In this document: in pieces, positions 47,664 to 57,175 of the stretch
Layout of the letters: the number at the start of each line of letters is the position of its first letter
Numbering within the stretch: the first letter of the stretch is position 1
Source of the DNA: Roseateles puraquae
GTDB taxonomy: Bacteria; Pseudomonadota; Gammaproteobacteria; Burkholderiales; Burkholderiaceae_C
Direction: 5' to 3'
Length of the DNA stretch: 64,000 bases
Assembly: GCF_002205845.1 (NCBI RefSeq)
Contig: NZ_NISI01000006.1
Location: 1 to 64,000 of the forward strand
Notes under the pieces: model-generated
Seen by the model: the letters and a program-made list of their open reading frames with translations, nothing else
Database searches by the model: none
Told to the model about the DNA's origin: nothing
Position numbers and translations under genes: made by a program

Positions 47664-49129
47664 GCGTCTCGCTCCAGCGCCTCAGCCAGCGCCGCCTTCA
47701 ACTGCTCCCGCAGCCCGTGGATGCCTTCTTGCATCCGCGCGTACTCAGCCAGCAACTGCGCCGGGTCATGGCTCACCTGCTCGCCCACATGCGGGTTCTT
47801 GCAGTCGAAGTTGTAGTTGCGCGCCTTGATGTCTTCGGCGCTGACCTTCCAGGCGAACTCGTTTTCGACGCGGGCCGCAAAGCCATCGGCCTCGCTGCCC
47901 CACCAGGCCTGCTCCACCGCGAACTCCTCGATGCGCATCGGTCGCGTCTTGGAATAGTTCTTCACCCCGGCCGGGTATTGGTGCTCGTAGAACCAGATGT
48001 CCTTGGTTGGCGTGCCCTTGGTGAAGAACAGCAGGTTGGTCTTGATGCCGGTGTAGGGGTTGAACACCCCGTTGGGCAGTCGAACGATGGTGTGCAGGTT
48101 GCAGTCGGTGAGCAGCTTCTCCTTGATGCGGCTCTTGATGCCCTCGCCGAACAGGAAGCCATCGGGCAGCACGACGGCGGCGCGGCCGCCGTCCTTCAGC
48201 AAGTGCATGATGAGCACGAGGAAGAGGTCGGCCGTTTCCCGCGTGCGGAAGGCGGCGGGGAAGTTGGTCTCGATGCCGTCCTCTTCCATGCCGCCGAACG
48301 GCGGGTTGGCGACGATGCAGTCCACGCGGTCCTTGGGCCCCCAGGCGATCAGGGGCTTGGCCAGCGTGTTGTCGTGGCGGATCTGGTTGGGCACCTCGAT
48401 GCCGTGCAGGATCATGTTGGTGGTGGCCAGCAGGTGGGGCAGCGGCTTCTTTTCCACGCCATGGATGCTGGCCTGCAGCGCGCGCTCGTCCTCGGGCGTC
48501 TTCACGTAATGCTTGCGCTTGTGCTCGATGGTGCAGGTCAGGAAGCCGCCGGTGCCGCAGGCCGGGTCCATGACCTTCTCGTGCAGCTTCGGGTCCACCA
48601 TGCGGACCATGAACTCGGTGACCGGGCGCGGGGTGTAGAACTCACCGGCATTGCCTGCGCTTTGCAGGTCGCGCAGCAGTTGCTCGTACATGTCGCCGAA
48701 GGCGTGGCGCTCCTGGGCCTTGTTGAAATCGACGCCTTCCTGGATCTTGTTGATGACCTGCCGGATGAGCTGGCCCGACTTCATGTAGTTGTAGGCGTCC
48801 TCGAAAACGCCGCGCACCACGAAAGCCGCGGGCGTGGTGCTGTAGCTCTCCAGCTTCTGCAGCGCGGGGAACAGCTCGTTGTCGATGAAGCTCTTCAGCT
48901 CGTCACCGGTGATGCCCTCGGGGTCGGCCGCCCAGTTGCGCCAGCGGTATTGCTCGGGCAGGGGCGAGCGGTAGGCGTCATCCAGCAGCTCCCATTCCTG
49001 CTCGCGGTCGTCAAAGATCTTCAGGAAAAGCAGCCAGACGAGCTGGCCGATGCGCTGGGCGTCGCCGTCGACGCCGACATCCTTGCGCATGATGTCTTGG
49101 ATGGATTTGATGGAACTGCTGATGGACAT
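47660..49129 (-). CDS. hsdM: Type I restriction-modification DNA methyltransferase subunit
   Basis: 489 residues. It transfers methyl from S-adenosylmethionine to adenine N6. The helical N-terminal HsdM_N domain precedes motif I DPACGTGGF (residues 188-196) and the catalytic motif IV NPPFGG (275-280). C-terminal helices contact HsdS. It works with the 4-bp-overlapping hsdS and is preceded by hsdR 103 bp upstream. Confidence 0.95.
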   Translation of the reverse strand: MSISSSIKSIQDIMRKDVGVDGDAQRIGQLVWLLFLKIFDDREQEWELLDDAYRSPLPEQYRWRNWAADPEGITGDELKSFIDNELFPALQKLESYSTTPAAFVVRGVFEDAYNYMKSGQLIRQVINKIQEGVDFNKAQERHAFGDMYEQLLRDLQSAGNAGEFYTPRPVTEFMVRMVDPKLHEKVMDPACGTGGFLTCTIEHKRKHYVKTPEDERALQASIHGVEKKPLPHLLATTNMILHGIEVPNQIRHDNTLAKPLIAWGPKDRVDCIVANPPFGGMEEDGIETNFPAAFRTRETADLFLVLIMHLLKDGGRAAVVLPDGFLFGEGIKSRIKEKLLTDCNLHTIVRLPNGVFNPYTGIKTNLLFFTKGTPTKDIWFYEHQYPAGVKNYSKTRPMRIEEFAVEQAWWGSEADGFAARVENEFAWKVSAEDIKARNYNFDCKNPHVGEQVSHDPAQLLAEYARMQEGIHGLREQLKAALAEALERDA

Positions 49130-49232
49130 GGAGTGACCGCGATGAATCGTGAGCGGCCGCGAGACGGTGCCGCGGCCTGAAAGCTTGAAGGCGTCCGCGT
49201 TCGGTCGCTAGACGCCTGAACCGGGACGAGCG

Positions 49233-51611
49233 TCAGGCATAGAGCTGCGTCTCCAGCTCGGCAACAGCCTTGGCATAGGCCACCTTCCCGCCGAAGGCTT
49301 TGACCAGCTCCATCGGCGCGCCGATGCGGCTGAAAGGGTCGAGCTGAAGAATCTTGATGTCCTCGATGGGCTCCAGGCCGGTGTCGGCGTACTTGTCCAG
49401 CAAGGCCTCCAGCACCTGGCGCGCAGCGCCCTGGTACTTGGCGAAGTAGTTGCGCTTTTTGACCTGGTCCGCGCGCTCCTTGCGGGACAGCGGCGGCTGA
49501 TCGAAGGCGACGTGGCAGATGAGGTCGAAGGGGTCGAGGGGCTTGCCCTGCTTGGCTTCCACTTCCTCGGCCAAGGCTTCCCAGAGCACGCCTTGGTTGG
49601 CGAGCTCTTCGATGATGACCTTCTTCTGCTCGGCGTCGGACCAGCGGCGCAGGAAGGCGTCCAGCGAGCCGAACTGCTTGGCGACGCAACTGCGGGTGTA
49701 GTCGCGCAGGGACTCGGTGATGAGCTTGCCGTCGGCGCCGTAGTACTGCACGCGCTCGGCCACGACGAAGACAGACACATTGCCGACCACGTACTTGACC
49801 CGACCCGTGCCTCCGCCGCCGCCCGTATCTCCGCCGTCGTCGGGTGGCATGCCGTCGCCACCGCTGCCAGGCTGACCGCCTTCGCCTTCGGGTTGATCGG
49901 GCACCTCGTCAGGCGGCACCGGGGGCTCATCACCCTTGGGCTCGTAGACCTGCACCGGGTCCCCATCGAAAGCCGGGTCAGCGAACAACTCGGTGGCCTT
50001 CTTGAAGTCCATGATGGTGAACCAGAACTTGCCGTAGTCCTCGTTGATGCGGGTGCCGCGGCCGATGATCTGCTTGAACTCGGTCATGGACTTGATGTGC
50101 TGATCCAGCACGACGAGCTTGCAGGTTTGGGCATCAACGCCCGTCGTCATCAGCTTGCTGGTGGTGGCGATGACGGGGTAGCGCTCTTCCGGGTTGATGA
50201 AGTTGTCGAGCTCGGCCTTGCCTTCCTGCTCGTCCCCGGTGATGCGCATCACGTACTTGCGGTTCTCCTGGATGCGCTGCGGGTTCAGGTTGACCAGGGC
50301 CTGGCGCATGCGCTCGGCGTGGTCAATGTCGTCGCAGAAGACGATGGTCTTCTGGAAGGGGTCGGTGGCCTTGAGGAAGGCGGTGATCTTCTCGGCCACT
50401 AACTGGGTGCGAGCCTCCAGCACCAGTTGCCGATCCATGTCCTTGAGGTTGTAGATGCGGTCCTCGATGGGCTGCCCGTTCTTGTCCAGCATGCCGGCCG
50501 GCGGGCGCCAGCCTTGCAGATCCTTGTCGAAGTCGATGCGGACGACCTTGTACGGCGCCAGGAAGCCATCGGCGATGCCCTGCTTGAGGCTGTAACTGTA
50601 GACCGGCTCGCCGAAGTAATGGATGCTGGAAACCTCCTTGGTTTCCTTGGGCGTGGCCGTCAAGCCAATGTGGGTGGCGCTGGAGAAGTAGGCCAGGATT
50701 TCGCGCCAAGCGGAATCCTCGGCGGCGCTGCCCCGGTGGCATTCGTCGATGACGACCAGGTCGAAGAAGTCCGGCGAGAACTGCTTGTAGATGTTCTTCT
50801 CTTCCTCGGCGCCAGAGACGGCCTGGTAGAGCGAGAGGTAGATCTCGTAGGACGTGTCGATCTGCCGCTTGGCGATCTTGGTCATCGCCGCGCCGAAAGG
50901 CTTGAAGTCGTTGTTCTTGGTCTGGTCCACCAGGATGTTGCGGTCGGCCAGGAACAGGATGCGCTTCTTCTGACGGCTCTTCCACAGCCGCCAGATGATC
51001 TGGAACGCGGTGTAGGTCTTGCCAGTGCCGGTGGCCATCACCAGCAGTACGCGGTTCTGACCGCGGGCAACTGCCTCCACCGTGCGGTTGATGGCGTTCA
51101 TCTGGTAGTAGCGCGGCATGCGGCCGGTGCCGTCGTCGAAGTACGGCGCTTCGACCTTCTGGCTGGCTTCAGCGTCGAAGCCCTTCCAGGCGCAGTAGCG
51201 CTGCCAGAGTTCAGCGGGGCTCGGGAACTGGTCGAGCGTCAGCTCGGTCTCGGTGAGGGCTGCGTTGCCGGTGCGGTCATGGAACAGAAAGCCGTCGCCG
51301 TTGCTGGAGAACACAAACGGAACGTCCAGCGCCTCGGCGTAGTCGAGCGCCTGCTGCATGCCGTCGCCCACGGTGTGGGTGTTGTCCTTGGCCTCGATGA
51401 CGGCCAAGGGCAGGTTGGGCTGGTGGTACAGGATGAAGTCGGCACGGCGCGACTTGCCCCGGCTGTGCAGCTTCCCGCGGACGATGATCCGACCCTTGGT
51501 GAAGCTGACTTCCTCGCGCACCTGCCGCTGGATGTCCCAGCCGGCGGCCGTGATGGCTGGTGCGATGAACTTGGTACAGATGTCGCGCTCGGACAGCGAT
51601 TTTTTGTTCAT
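49233..51611 (-). CDS. hsdR: Type I restriction enzyme motor/nuclease subunit
   Basis: 792 residues. The N-terminal nuclease domain has D58 (RRADFILYH) and E73-A-K75 (VIEAKD). The SF2 translocase has Walker A GTGKT (195-199), box II DECH (289-292), LTATP, and motif [15 protein letters not shown] Pro/Glu/Gly-rich linker near 560-600 precedes the C-terminal domain. It heads the minus-strand operon hsdR-hsdM-hsdS-nuclease. All functional motifs are intact, so the system is probably active. Confidence 0.94.
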   Translation of the reverse strand: MNKKSLSERDICTKFIAPAITAAGWDIQRQVREEVSFTKGRIIVRGKLHSRGKSRRADFILYHQPNLPLAVIEAKDNTHTVGDGMQQALDYAEALDVPFVFSSNGDGFLFHDRTGNAALTETELTLDQFPSPAELWQRYCAWKGFDAEASQKVEAPYFDDGTGRMPRYYQMNAINRTVEAVARGQNRVLLVMATGTGKTYTAFQIIWRLWKSRQKKRILFLADRNILVDQTKNNDFKPFGAAMTKIAKRQIDTSYEIYLSLYQAVSGAEEEKNIYKQFSPDFFDLVVIDECHRGSAAEDSAWREILAYFSSATHIGLTATPKETKEVSSIHYFGEPVYSYSLKQGIADGFLAPYKVVRIDFDKDLQGWRPPAGMLDKNGQPIEDRIYNLKDMDRQLVLEARTQLVAEKITAFLKATDPFQKTIVFCDDIDHAERMRQALVNLNPQRIQENRKYVMRITGDEQEGKAELDNFINPEERYPVIATTSKLMTTGVDAQTCKLVVLDQHIKSMTEFKQIIGRGTRINEDYGKFWFTIMDFKKATELFADPAFDGDPVQVYEPKGDEPPVPPDEVPDQPEGEGGQPGSGGDGMPPDDGGDTGGGGGTGRVKYVVGNVSVFVVAERVQYYGADGKLITESLRDYTRSCVAKQFGSLDAFLRRWSDAEQKKVIIEELANQGVLWEALAEEVEAKQGKPLDPFDLICHVAFDQPPLSRKERADQVKKRNYFAKYQGAARQVLEALLDKYADTGLEPIEDIKILQLDPFSRIGAPMELVKAFGGKVAYAKAVAELETQLYA

Positions 51612-52406
51612 GCCGACGTGATCCCCCTGGGCGCATTTTGCATAGGCCGCGCGCTCGCGACGAACCCAACACCGACAACGCCTTACGTTCGTTAGCGACT
51701 AGGTCCCGTCGGTCGGCGAGGACTGCGTGCGCAGAGCGCCGTCCGGTACGGACCTGCGATGCCCGCCAGATGCTTGGACTGGTTGGAAACAGCCACGCGT
51801 CGTAGCCGACTCCCCAGCTGAAGTGCCGAAACACGTTGTGAGCAGACTTTGTTTCCGTGAGCTCCGGCACCTGCGCGATGCGCTTGTCCGCTCCCAGCAA
51901 CCTTGGCGAAGAACCACCCGGCGGCTATTTCCGTTGGTGGCAATGCATCAGCCAGTATCTGAGTACAGACTGGCGCACGAAATGCGCTTGGCAGCAATCC
52001 TGGCATGCGAAACAGTTGGTTTTCCACGATCCAACGGCCAGCACGGCCGCGGTTTTTCGCAATACAGCCGACCGCGTCGCTTGTTTCCGTGGCTCAACCC
52101 GCAAATGTACGGAAAAACATATATAATTCAACAACTTACGGAAATTAGGCTGTCCAATGTTTCCGCGAGTGCCGACCGGATTTTGCTGGACCGCCGCTTG
52201 AGGCGCTGACCATCAGCAGAGCAAGCTCTGTAGTCTGAGTCGGGCAGTGCGCCGGTCATCCGATCCGCGCATCTCACCTCACCCACCTCCCCGAATCACC
52301 GCTCGCTTGACCTCAAGCGAGCTGCCGCATGGGCCAAGCACTTCGCAATGAAGGCGCTGCCTCGTCAGGCCATCCGGGGCACAACAGTACCAATACCGAG
52401 GACCAC
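51612..52406. other. Long intergenic region with AT-rich repeat-bearing segment
   Basis: About 800 bp with no convincing gene; the open frames here lack protein-like features. The segment 52,080-52,150 is unusually AT-rich and contains TACGGAAA at 52108-52115 and 52137-52144, the reverse motif GTTTCCGT at 52083-52090 and again at 51851-51858. A TATAAT at 52122-52127 lies between the direct copies. It is a likely promoter/operator for the rightward cassette starting at 52407 and also the hsdR promoter region. Confidence 0.55.
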
Positions 52407-52730
52407 ATGACCGATTCCACGAAGGCGGTTGAGCCGCCGCATGCACGATTCAAATTGGGCGCCCTGGCCGCAACCCCCGGCGCCCTCGCAGCACTTCAGC
52501 AACTTGGCGTCGAGCCGATGGAGCTGATCGTTCGCCACGTCACCGGTGACTTTGGCGAGCTGGATGCCGAAGACCGAACCAGCAACGAAACAGCTATCGC
52601 TCACGGTCTGCGGGTTTTCTCGGCCTACACGGTGCGCGACCCAAACGACGTGGGAAAGATGCACCGCTTCTGGGTCATCACGGAAGCCGATCGTTCCGTG
52701 ACCACTGTGCTGACGCCTTCGGAGTACTGA
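52407..52730 (+). CDS. Island/plasmid-type small conserved protein
   Basis: 107 residues from ATG 52407, with GAGGA about 5 nt upstream. The pattern is characteristic: FKLGALAATPGALAALQQLGV, then RHVTGDFGELDAEDRTSNETAI, then FWVITEADRSVTTVLTPSEY. Proteins with this pattern are very common on integrative elements and plasmids of Proteobacteria; their role is unknown. It is 2 bp before the recombinase-like gene and likely starts that operon. A diverged paralog is at 40533-40841. Confidence 0.8.
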   Translation: MTDSTKAVEPPHARFKLGALAATPGALAALQQLGVEPMELIVRHVTGDFGELDAEDRTSNETAIAHGLRVFSAYTVRDPNDVGKMHRFWVITEADRSVTTVLTPSEY

Positions 52731-52732
52731 GC

Positions 52733-53626
52733 ATGGATCGCACCAAGTCCCCGCTCGCGGCGCTACCTCGCACGTCCCCCGAAGTTCCCCAGCGAAGGTC
52801 TCATCGCATCACAACGAGAGCGGCCTACAGCCGAGACCTTCACCGTTTCGTTGAGACCTACGGGTTCAAGGTCCCTTGCTCTCCGGAAGACATGCTTACC
52901 TTCATCCGGCTCGTGATCAAGAAGGTCGCCCCTGCAACCGCCTACCGTCGATGCATGGCGATTCAGTCGGCACACGTTGAGTGCGGTGCGCCAAGCCCGA
53001 CGAGCGACCCACGGGTGCGGGAGGCATTGCGCCAGCTCGCAGCGAGGCAGGTGCCCGCGTACCTGCTGGACTCAAAGCCGGCGTCCAAGCGGATGAAAGT
53101 TGCCAAGGTCCAGCCCAAGCAAGCAAGGCCAATCACGCGTGGCATGCTGGAGCGCGTTTTTGATGCGATGGGTACTGGCAGGCGGTCCATCGACCTGCGT
53201 GACAAGGCTCTCATGCTGCTCGGCTTTGCTGGCATGAAGCGTGGCGTGATGTTGGCGCTGGACATTGCAGACTGCCGCTTCACGGCAGACGCACTGTTGA
53301 TCTCCGTCACGGATGTCACTGGTGACGAAACACCGAATGGGCGGCCTGCCAAGGCCCGAACCATCGCGATCCCGCGCACTCGCGGGCCGCTCTGCCCCGT
53401 GACTGCGGTTGAAGCATGGCTTGATCACCTCGACCGCCGTCAGGCTGCCGGTCCTCTGTTCTGCCGATTCGACAGGGGATGTGATCCGATGCCAGACGTG
53501 CGGCTCGATGCCGCGTGGGCCTCTCAGATCGTGAAGCGCCGCATGAAGGACGCCGGCTACGTCGATGTGGACCAGTTCTCCACGGAGTCGCTGCGCCGGG
53601 GCGGCGCGATGGAGAAGGTGCGATGA
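52733..53626 (+). CDS. Shortened tyrosine-recombinase-fold protein, probably inactive
   Basis: 297 residues. The N-terminal SAM-like core-binding domain (YSRDLHRFVETYGFKVPCSPEDMLTFI) and the start of the catalytic domain (RDKALMLLGFAGMKRGVMLALDIAD) are recognisable. Box I keeps an Arg. At the HxxR box it reads TESLRRGG, so the His is replaced, and the protein ends 8 residues later. The second His/Trp and the nucleophilic Tyr are missing. The stop is shared with the next gene start (ATGA), suggesting this short form is maintained, perhaps as a DNA-binding partner. Confidence 0.7.
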   Translation: MDRTKSPLAALPRTSPEVPQRRSHRITTRAAYSRDLHRFVETYGFKVPCSPEDMLTFIRLVIKKVAPATAYRRCMAIQSAHVECGAPSPTSDPRVREALRQLAARQVPAYLLDSKPASKRMKVAKVQPKQARPITRGMLERVFDAMGTGRRSIDLRDKALMLLGFAGMKRGVMLALDIADCRFTADALLISVTDVTGDETPNGRPAKARTIAIPRTRGPLCPVTAVEAWLDHLDRRQAAGPLFCRFDRGCDPMPDVRLDAAWASQIVKRRMKDAGYVDVDQFSTESLRRGGAMEKVR

Positions 53627-54312
53627 CGATCAACCAGGTCTACGTCGCCAGCCTCCGGGCGGAGGGACAGCTGCAGTACGAATCCCTATCCGGCAGTCGC
53701 CGGCATTGGAGCCCTCTGCACCTGCAGCAATCCGTGTTGGATCGCGCGTGCGGTACCCACGCTCTCCTCGTGGCAATCGCTCTTGTGAGCCGCACGCCAC
53801 GTAGCGCCTTCGAGAAGATAAGCGATGCCACTCGCGGACCTTGGCGCAGGTTTTGGGCCATGGCGGTGGAGCACTACTTCGAGGGCACCTCGCCCAAGGA
53901 TCTGGAGACCTTGGCCGCGTGTATCAACGGCGTGACCACTCGCCGGATTCGCATCGGAGGACCGGACCAGCTGCACCGCGTCTGCTTGGCGACCATCGAA
54001 TCCGGCGGCGTGCCGCTACTGGACATCCACGGACCGAACATCGCTCACTGGACGGTGGCGCTTGGTGTTGAAACGCGGATGACCGAGCCCAGTGCCGTGC
54101 TGTGTCTCGACCCTTCCTGTGGCGAGCCGTGGGCCAGCTTCACCAACGCTCGGCTCGACATCAGCAGGCCAGTGCAACCCGCTCGTGGCAAGCCGCTCTT
54201 CAACTATCGCGATACCGACGGCCGCCTGAAGCTTGCTCGCGCGCGGTCGGTGTTGGCGGTACATCCGGCATCCGTGATGCCATCGACTGACTCAGCTCGG
54301 AGGTCTCTATGA
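53623..54312 (+). CDS. C39-like (papain-fold) cysteine peptidase
   Basis: 229 residues from ATG 53623, coupled to the recombinase-like gene by a 4-bp overlap. The catalytic layout of C39-type peptidases is visible: Q35/Q36 in HLQQSVLDRACGTHAL with Cys43, His142 in NIAHWTVALGVE, and Asp163 in CLDPSCGEPW. There is no membrane or ABC domain as in bacteriocin transporters, and no signal peptide. The substrate is unknown; neighbouring small proteins are candidates. Assignment is by motif order only. Confidence 0.6.
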   Translation: MTINQVYVASLRAEGQLQYESLSGSRRHWSPLHLQQSVLDRACGTHALLVAIALVSRTPRSAFEKISDATRGPWRRFWAMAVEHYFEGTSPKDLETLAACINGVTTRRIRIGGPDQLHRVCLATIESGGVPLLDIHGPNIAHWTVALGVETRMTEPSAVLCLDPSCGEPWASFTNARLDISRPVQPARGKPLFNYRDTDGRLKLARARSVLAVHPASVMPSTDSARRSL

Positions 54313-54379
54313 ACCAAAGCGCACCTGACAGATACAGATGTGTTTGGTACCCTTTATGTCTTCGTCATCAGGGAGGCAT

Positions 54380-54607
54380 ATGGCAGAGCACAGCGTCAAG
54401 GTCATGGCGCCTGAGCTGGAGGTCGGCAAGGCCGATTTCGAGTTCAAGGTGTTCCAAAACTCAAAGCTGCTCGGCACGCTGTGCGTGTCGCACGGTGCGC
54501 CGAGCTGGCGCAAGCGCGGCTGCAAGAAGAAGTCGATCACCTGGGAGCAGTTGGCCGCTGCGTTCACCAAGGAGCCGCGCAAGCAGCGCAAGAACGCTGA
54601 CGAGTAG
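54380..54607 (+). CDS. 75-residue hypothetical protein
   Basis: Start ATG 54380 is supported by AGGGAGG just upstream (54370-54376). Basic and charged, with a strand pair (KADFEFKVFQNSKLLGTLCVSHGA) and a basic helix (KRGCKKKSITWEQLAAAF). It resembles a widespread class of small proteins with the pattern VGxADxxFxVxxxGxxLGTLxVSxGxxxW, of unknown role. It ends 9 bp before the next gene. Confidence 0.65.
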   Translation: MAEHSVKVMAPELEVGKADFEFKVFQNSKLLGTLCVSHGAPSWRKRGCKKKSITWEQLAAAFTKEPRKQRKNADE

Positions 54608-54616
54608 GGGGCCGCC

Positions 54617-55213
54617 ATGATGCCGGTCGTCTTCTTCGAGCTGTATATACCCGGCTCGATGGTGCCCTGTCAGGATCCTGGGTTCGTCGCCGTCAAGGTG
54701 ACGCAGAAGTTGCTGACGAGGCTCAGGGCCGTCAACGCGCTTATCAAGCGGCACAAGCTGAGCCAGGTCAGCATCGAATCACACGGCCTGCCCGTGGAGG
54801 TCTTTGTGATTGGGGTTGCAGAGCCTCGGGTCGAAATCGACCTCATCGCTGACATGGTGGTGCTCCGGGTCTCGGGTAGGCGCTTCGACGAAAACCAAGA
54901 GGCTGGCCGGATCGAGCCATTGGCTGAGTCGTGGGTGATCGGTCTCGACCAGTTGGAGCACTTCCGACAGCAAGGGCTACCAGTCACGCTGCACCAGTGG
55001 GAAGATTCCACCGAACTGGAAGAAAGCTGGACCCTGGAGCCCTTCGGTCATCGAGTCTTCGATTGGCTGAAGCGACAGGGGGCGTACGAGCGGTACCTAA
55101 AGCTCGAATGGTTTGACCATGAGCACGCTGCGCTGCTTGAAGAGTTCGACAAGCCGGCAGCGAGCCGCGAGGAGCGCCGTCGACGTCGAGCTGAAGCGGG
55201 GTCTACCAGCTAG
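54617..55213 (+). CDS. Hypothetical protein
   Basis: 198 residues, probably cotranscribed with the 75-residue gene. A strand-rich first half (VVFFELYIPG, VEVFVIGVAEPRVEIDLIADMVVLRVSG) is followed by a helical second half and a basic Arg-rich tail (REERRRRRAEAG). I recognise no family. Its end overlaps the end of the convergent XRE gene by 4 bp. Confidence 0.6.
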   Translation: MMPVVFFELYIPGSMVPCQDPGFVAVKVTQKLLTRLRAVNALIKRHKLSQVSIESHGLPVEVFVIGVAEPRVEIDLIADMVVLRVSGRRFDENQEAGRIEPLAESWVIGLDQLEHFRQQGLPVTLHQWEDSTELEESWTLEPFGHRVFDWLKRQGAYERYLKLEWFDHEHAALLEEFDKPAASREERRRRRAEAGSTS

Positions 55214-55563
55214 CGGCGGCGTTTCTCGTTGGCCTTGTCTTTCGGTCGGCGGGTCGTCGCGGCGTACGGGCGAGCCGTCCGCGGTGCGCGCGTGAGCGTG
55301 GGGTCATAGCCGCGCTCTTCGGCAAGGCGGGGATTGAGCAACTCGTGTGCCGGCAAACCGATGGCTTCGGCCAGCCGTTCGACGTTGTCGATGCTGATGT
55401 TCCTCGTGCCGCGCTCCAGCGTGCCGAGGAAGGCCCTGTCCACGCCGGCTGCATGCGCCAAGGCCTCCTGAGAGAGGCCGCAGTCGATCCTCGCCATCCG
55501 AACGTTCTTGGCAAATATCAGTCGCAGAGGCTGACCCGTCAGGTCACTCGGTGCCTTTCTCAT
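55210..55563 (-). CDS. XRE/Cro-type helix-turn-helix regulator
   Basis: 117 residues. The HTH spans about residues 14-75, with SQEALAHAAGVDRAFLGTLERGTRNIS and a following helix NVERLAEAIGLPAHELL. The C-terminal tail is basic and low in complexity. It converges on the 198-residue gene and probably controls neighbouring island genes. No operator could be assigned. Confidence 0.88.
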   Translation of the reverse strand: MRKAPSDLTGQPLRLIFAKNVRMARIDCGLSQEALAHAAGVDRAFLGTLERGTRNISIDNVERLAEAIGLPAHELLNPRLAEERGYDPTLTRAPRTARPYAATTRRPKDKANEKRRR

Positions 55564-55685
55564 CTACCGCCATCGTCAAGTGACGAGGCGTTTGAATCCA
55601 CGGTGTTTGAAGCCCTTTAGCGCGGCTGGCCTGACCCCATAAGGCCGCTGCCCATCTTTGCAGTACCAACGTTCTAGGAGTTCAC

Positions 55686-56258
55686 ATGTTCAAGTCAGAA
55701 ATCAAGAGTCTCTTCTTTGTCATGCTGCTGGCCACCGCCTCCATGGCCTCTGCTGCCCCTGCCAACTGCACAGAGTTCGGCGGCCGAAAGTTCTGCACCC
55801 AAGGTGGGAACGCGCCGCTGAAGGTATTCGGCATGTGTTGGAAGGAGCGCAGCGCGGCCGCTCAGCGCGGCGATGGCGCCAAGCTGGTGCCCAACTGGCT
55901 CGAACCGGCGACAGAGGCGACGGCATGCATGGCTGCCAAGGGCACAGAGGAATCACCTGTGAAGCAAAGCGCCGGAAAGGATTTCTGCACCGAGCAAGGC
56001 GACACATACATGCAAGGCATGCTGCGCCTTTGCAAAGCGGGCGCCACCCGAGACTTGTATGTCGTGCAAGAGGACTACTGCAGGATGGTCGCAACAACCT
56101 TCGTCGAGGTCGGCATGCTCAAGCCAGGCGGCGGGTCTGACCCCATCAACCTGCCGCTCATCGCTCCGTGTCTCAGGGCCCAAGGCTGGTCGATTTCTGC
56201 TGTCGAACCGAAAGGGCCGAAGCCGAACCAGCGCGTTGGAGCGACCGGAAGCCTTTAA
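55686..56258 (+). CDS. Exported cysteine-containing hypothetical protein
   Basis: 190 residues with a clear signal peptide (SLFFVMLLATASMASAA). Start ATG 55686 follows AGGAG (55676-55680). The mature part has at least eight cysteines (for example NCTEF, KFCTQ, GMCWK, DFCTEQ, RLCKAG, DYCRM, APCLR), suggesting disulfide bonding in the periplasm. No family is recognised. Divergent from the XRE gene. Confidence 0.7.
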   Translation: MFKSEIKSLFFVMLLATASMASAAPANCTEFGGRKFCTQGGNAPLKVFGMCWKERSAAAQRGDGAKLVPNWLEPATEATACMAAKGTEESPVKQSAGKDFCTEQGDTYMQGMLRLCKAGATRDLYVVQEDYCRMVATTFVEVGMLKPGGGSDPINLPLIAPCLRAQGWSISAVEPKGPKPNQRVGATGSL

Positions 56259-56310
56259 GTGCGTGTGGCCGGCACATGCCGGCCGCCGCGATGACGACAT
56301 TGGAGACGCG

Positions 56311-57171
56311 ATGCGAGGCGCAGTGCCCCTGATCACGGCCGCACCCCTGATGGACCTGAGGTGCGGAGTTGAGTTGTTCGTTGTGGAGACTCGACTTGCG
56401 TTCCCCGGCGCCGATGGCGGAGATACACATCAGGAGCACAGCCTGACCGTGCTCGTGCTGTCGAATCCCGACGAGACTTCACGCCGGCGGTTGCGCGCAG
56501 AGGTGCCGAGGTATGTCGGCGCGCGGACCTGGATCGCCGAGTTCCCTGCCGATGACTGGGCTGGGCGCGTGGTCGAGCATTTGCACGCACTAGAACCGGC
56601 CTTCTTGGACCTTGTCATAGGACTGCAGGAGCCGAGGGATCAGGCAGTGCTACAGGTTTGCCATTTGCTGGAGCAACTGCGCGTAGAGGGTAGACACCAT
56701 CTTGGTACGTTGGTCGCTGTCGCATCGCCGGAGGTCGCGCGGCCCGCGACGGCTGAACAATTGGGTTGGGTGTTGGCGCCACAGATGCCGGCCGCGGAGG
56801 GCGCCATGCTGTTGCACGCAGGGTTAGCCCAGCTGTCTGCGCCGGACCTCATTGAAGAAGTGTCTGCAGAGGATTTGGCGGGGGTCTGGGGTTCAGCGGC
56901 TCAGCCGGCATGTCTGATCTCTGCAGATGCTGGACAACTTTGCCATCTGCCGGTGTGGAGTGCACGCGGCCGTGTCGCTGCCTTTTGCCTGGTCAGCGCA
57001 CAGTTCGGGCTGTACCAGGCCATGGTGCGTGATTTGAGCGCGTTGGGTGCCGAGAACCCCTTGATCGTGGTAGCAGCGAGGCTCACCCTGCCAGGCCGTG
57101 CCATTGAAGGATGGCCCTGCGTCATCGTGACCGCCGCAGGGCGAGTTGGCGATGTCACAAAACCTAGCTGA
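56311..57171 (+). CDS. Hypothetical protein
   Basis: 286 residues from ATG 56311, chosen for the GGAG about 6 nt upstream; the same frame runs back inside the previous gene without a good start. The pattern alternates strands and helices (LTVLVLSNPD, LVIGLQEPRDQAVLQVCHLLEQLR, TLVAVASPE, PLIVVAARLTLPG), like an alpha/beta domain with a nucleotide-binding feel, but no motif is diagnostic. Probably cotranscribed with the exported protein gene (52-bp gap). Confidence 0.6.
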   Translation: MRGAVPLITAAPLMDLRCGVELFVVETRLAFPGADGGDTHQEHSLTVLVLSNPDETSRRRLRAEVPRYVGARTWIAEFPADDWAGRVVEHLHALEPAFLDLVIGLQEPRDQAVLQVCHLLEQLRVEGRHHLGTLVAVASPEVARPATAEQLGWVLAPQMPAAEGAMLLHAGLAQLSAPDLIEEVSAEDLAGVWGSAAQPACLISADAGQLCHLPVWSARGRVAAFCLVSAQFGLYQAMVRDLSALGAENPLIVVAARLTLPGRAIEGWPCVIVTAAGRVGDVTKPS

Positions 57172-57175
57172 ACGG

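Noticed and set aside
47603-49180. Long + strand frame over the restriction operon, and a similar one at 50427-51695
   Set aside because: Both are antisense to hsdM and hsdR, whose catalytic motifs are intact.
51727-52209. 160-codon + strand frame in the gap after hsdR
   Set aside because: Runs through the AT-rich repeat segment, lacks a ribosome-binding site, and has no protein-like ordering.
53515-53622. Upstream extension of the C39-like peptidase
   Set aside because: It would lie wholly inside the recombinase-like gene; the ATGA overlap at 53623 gives the better start.
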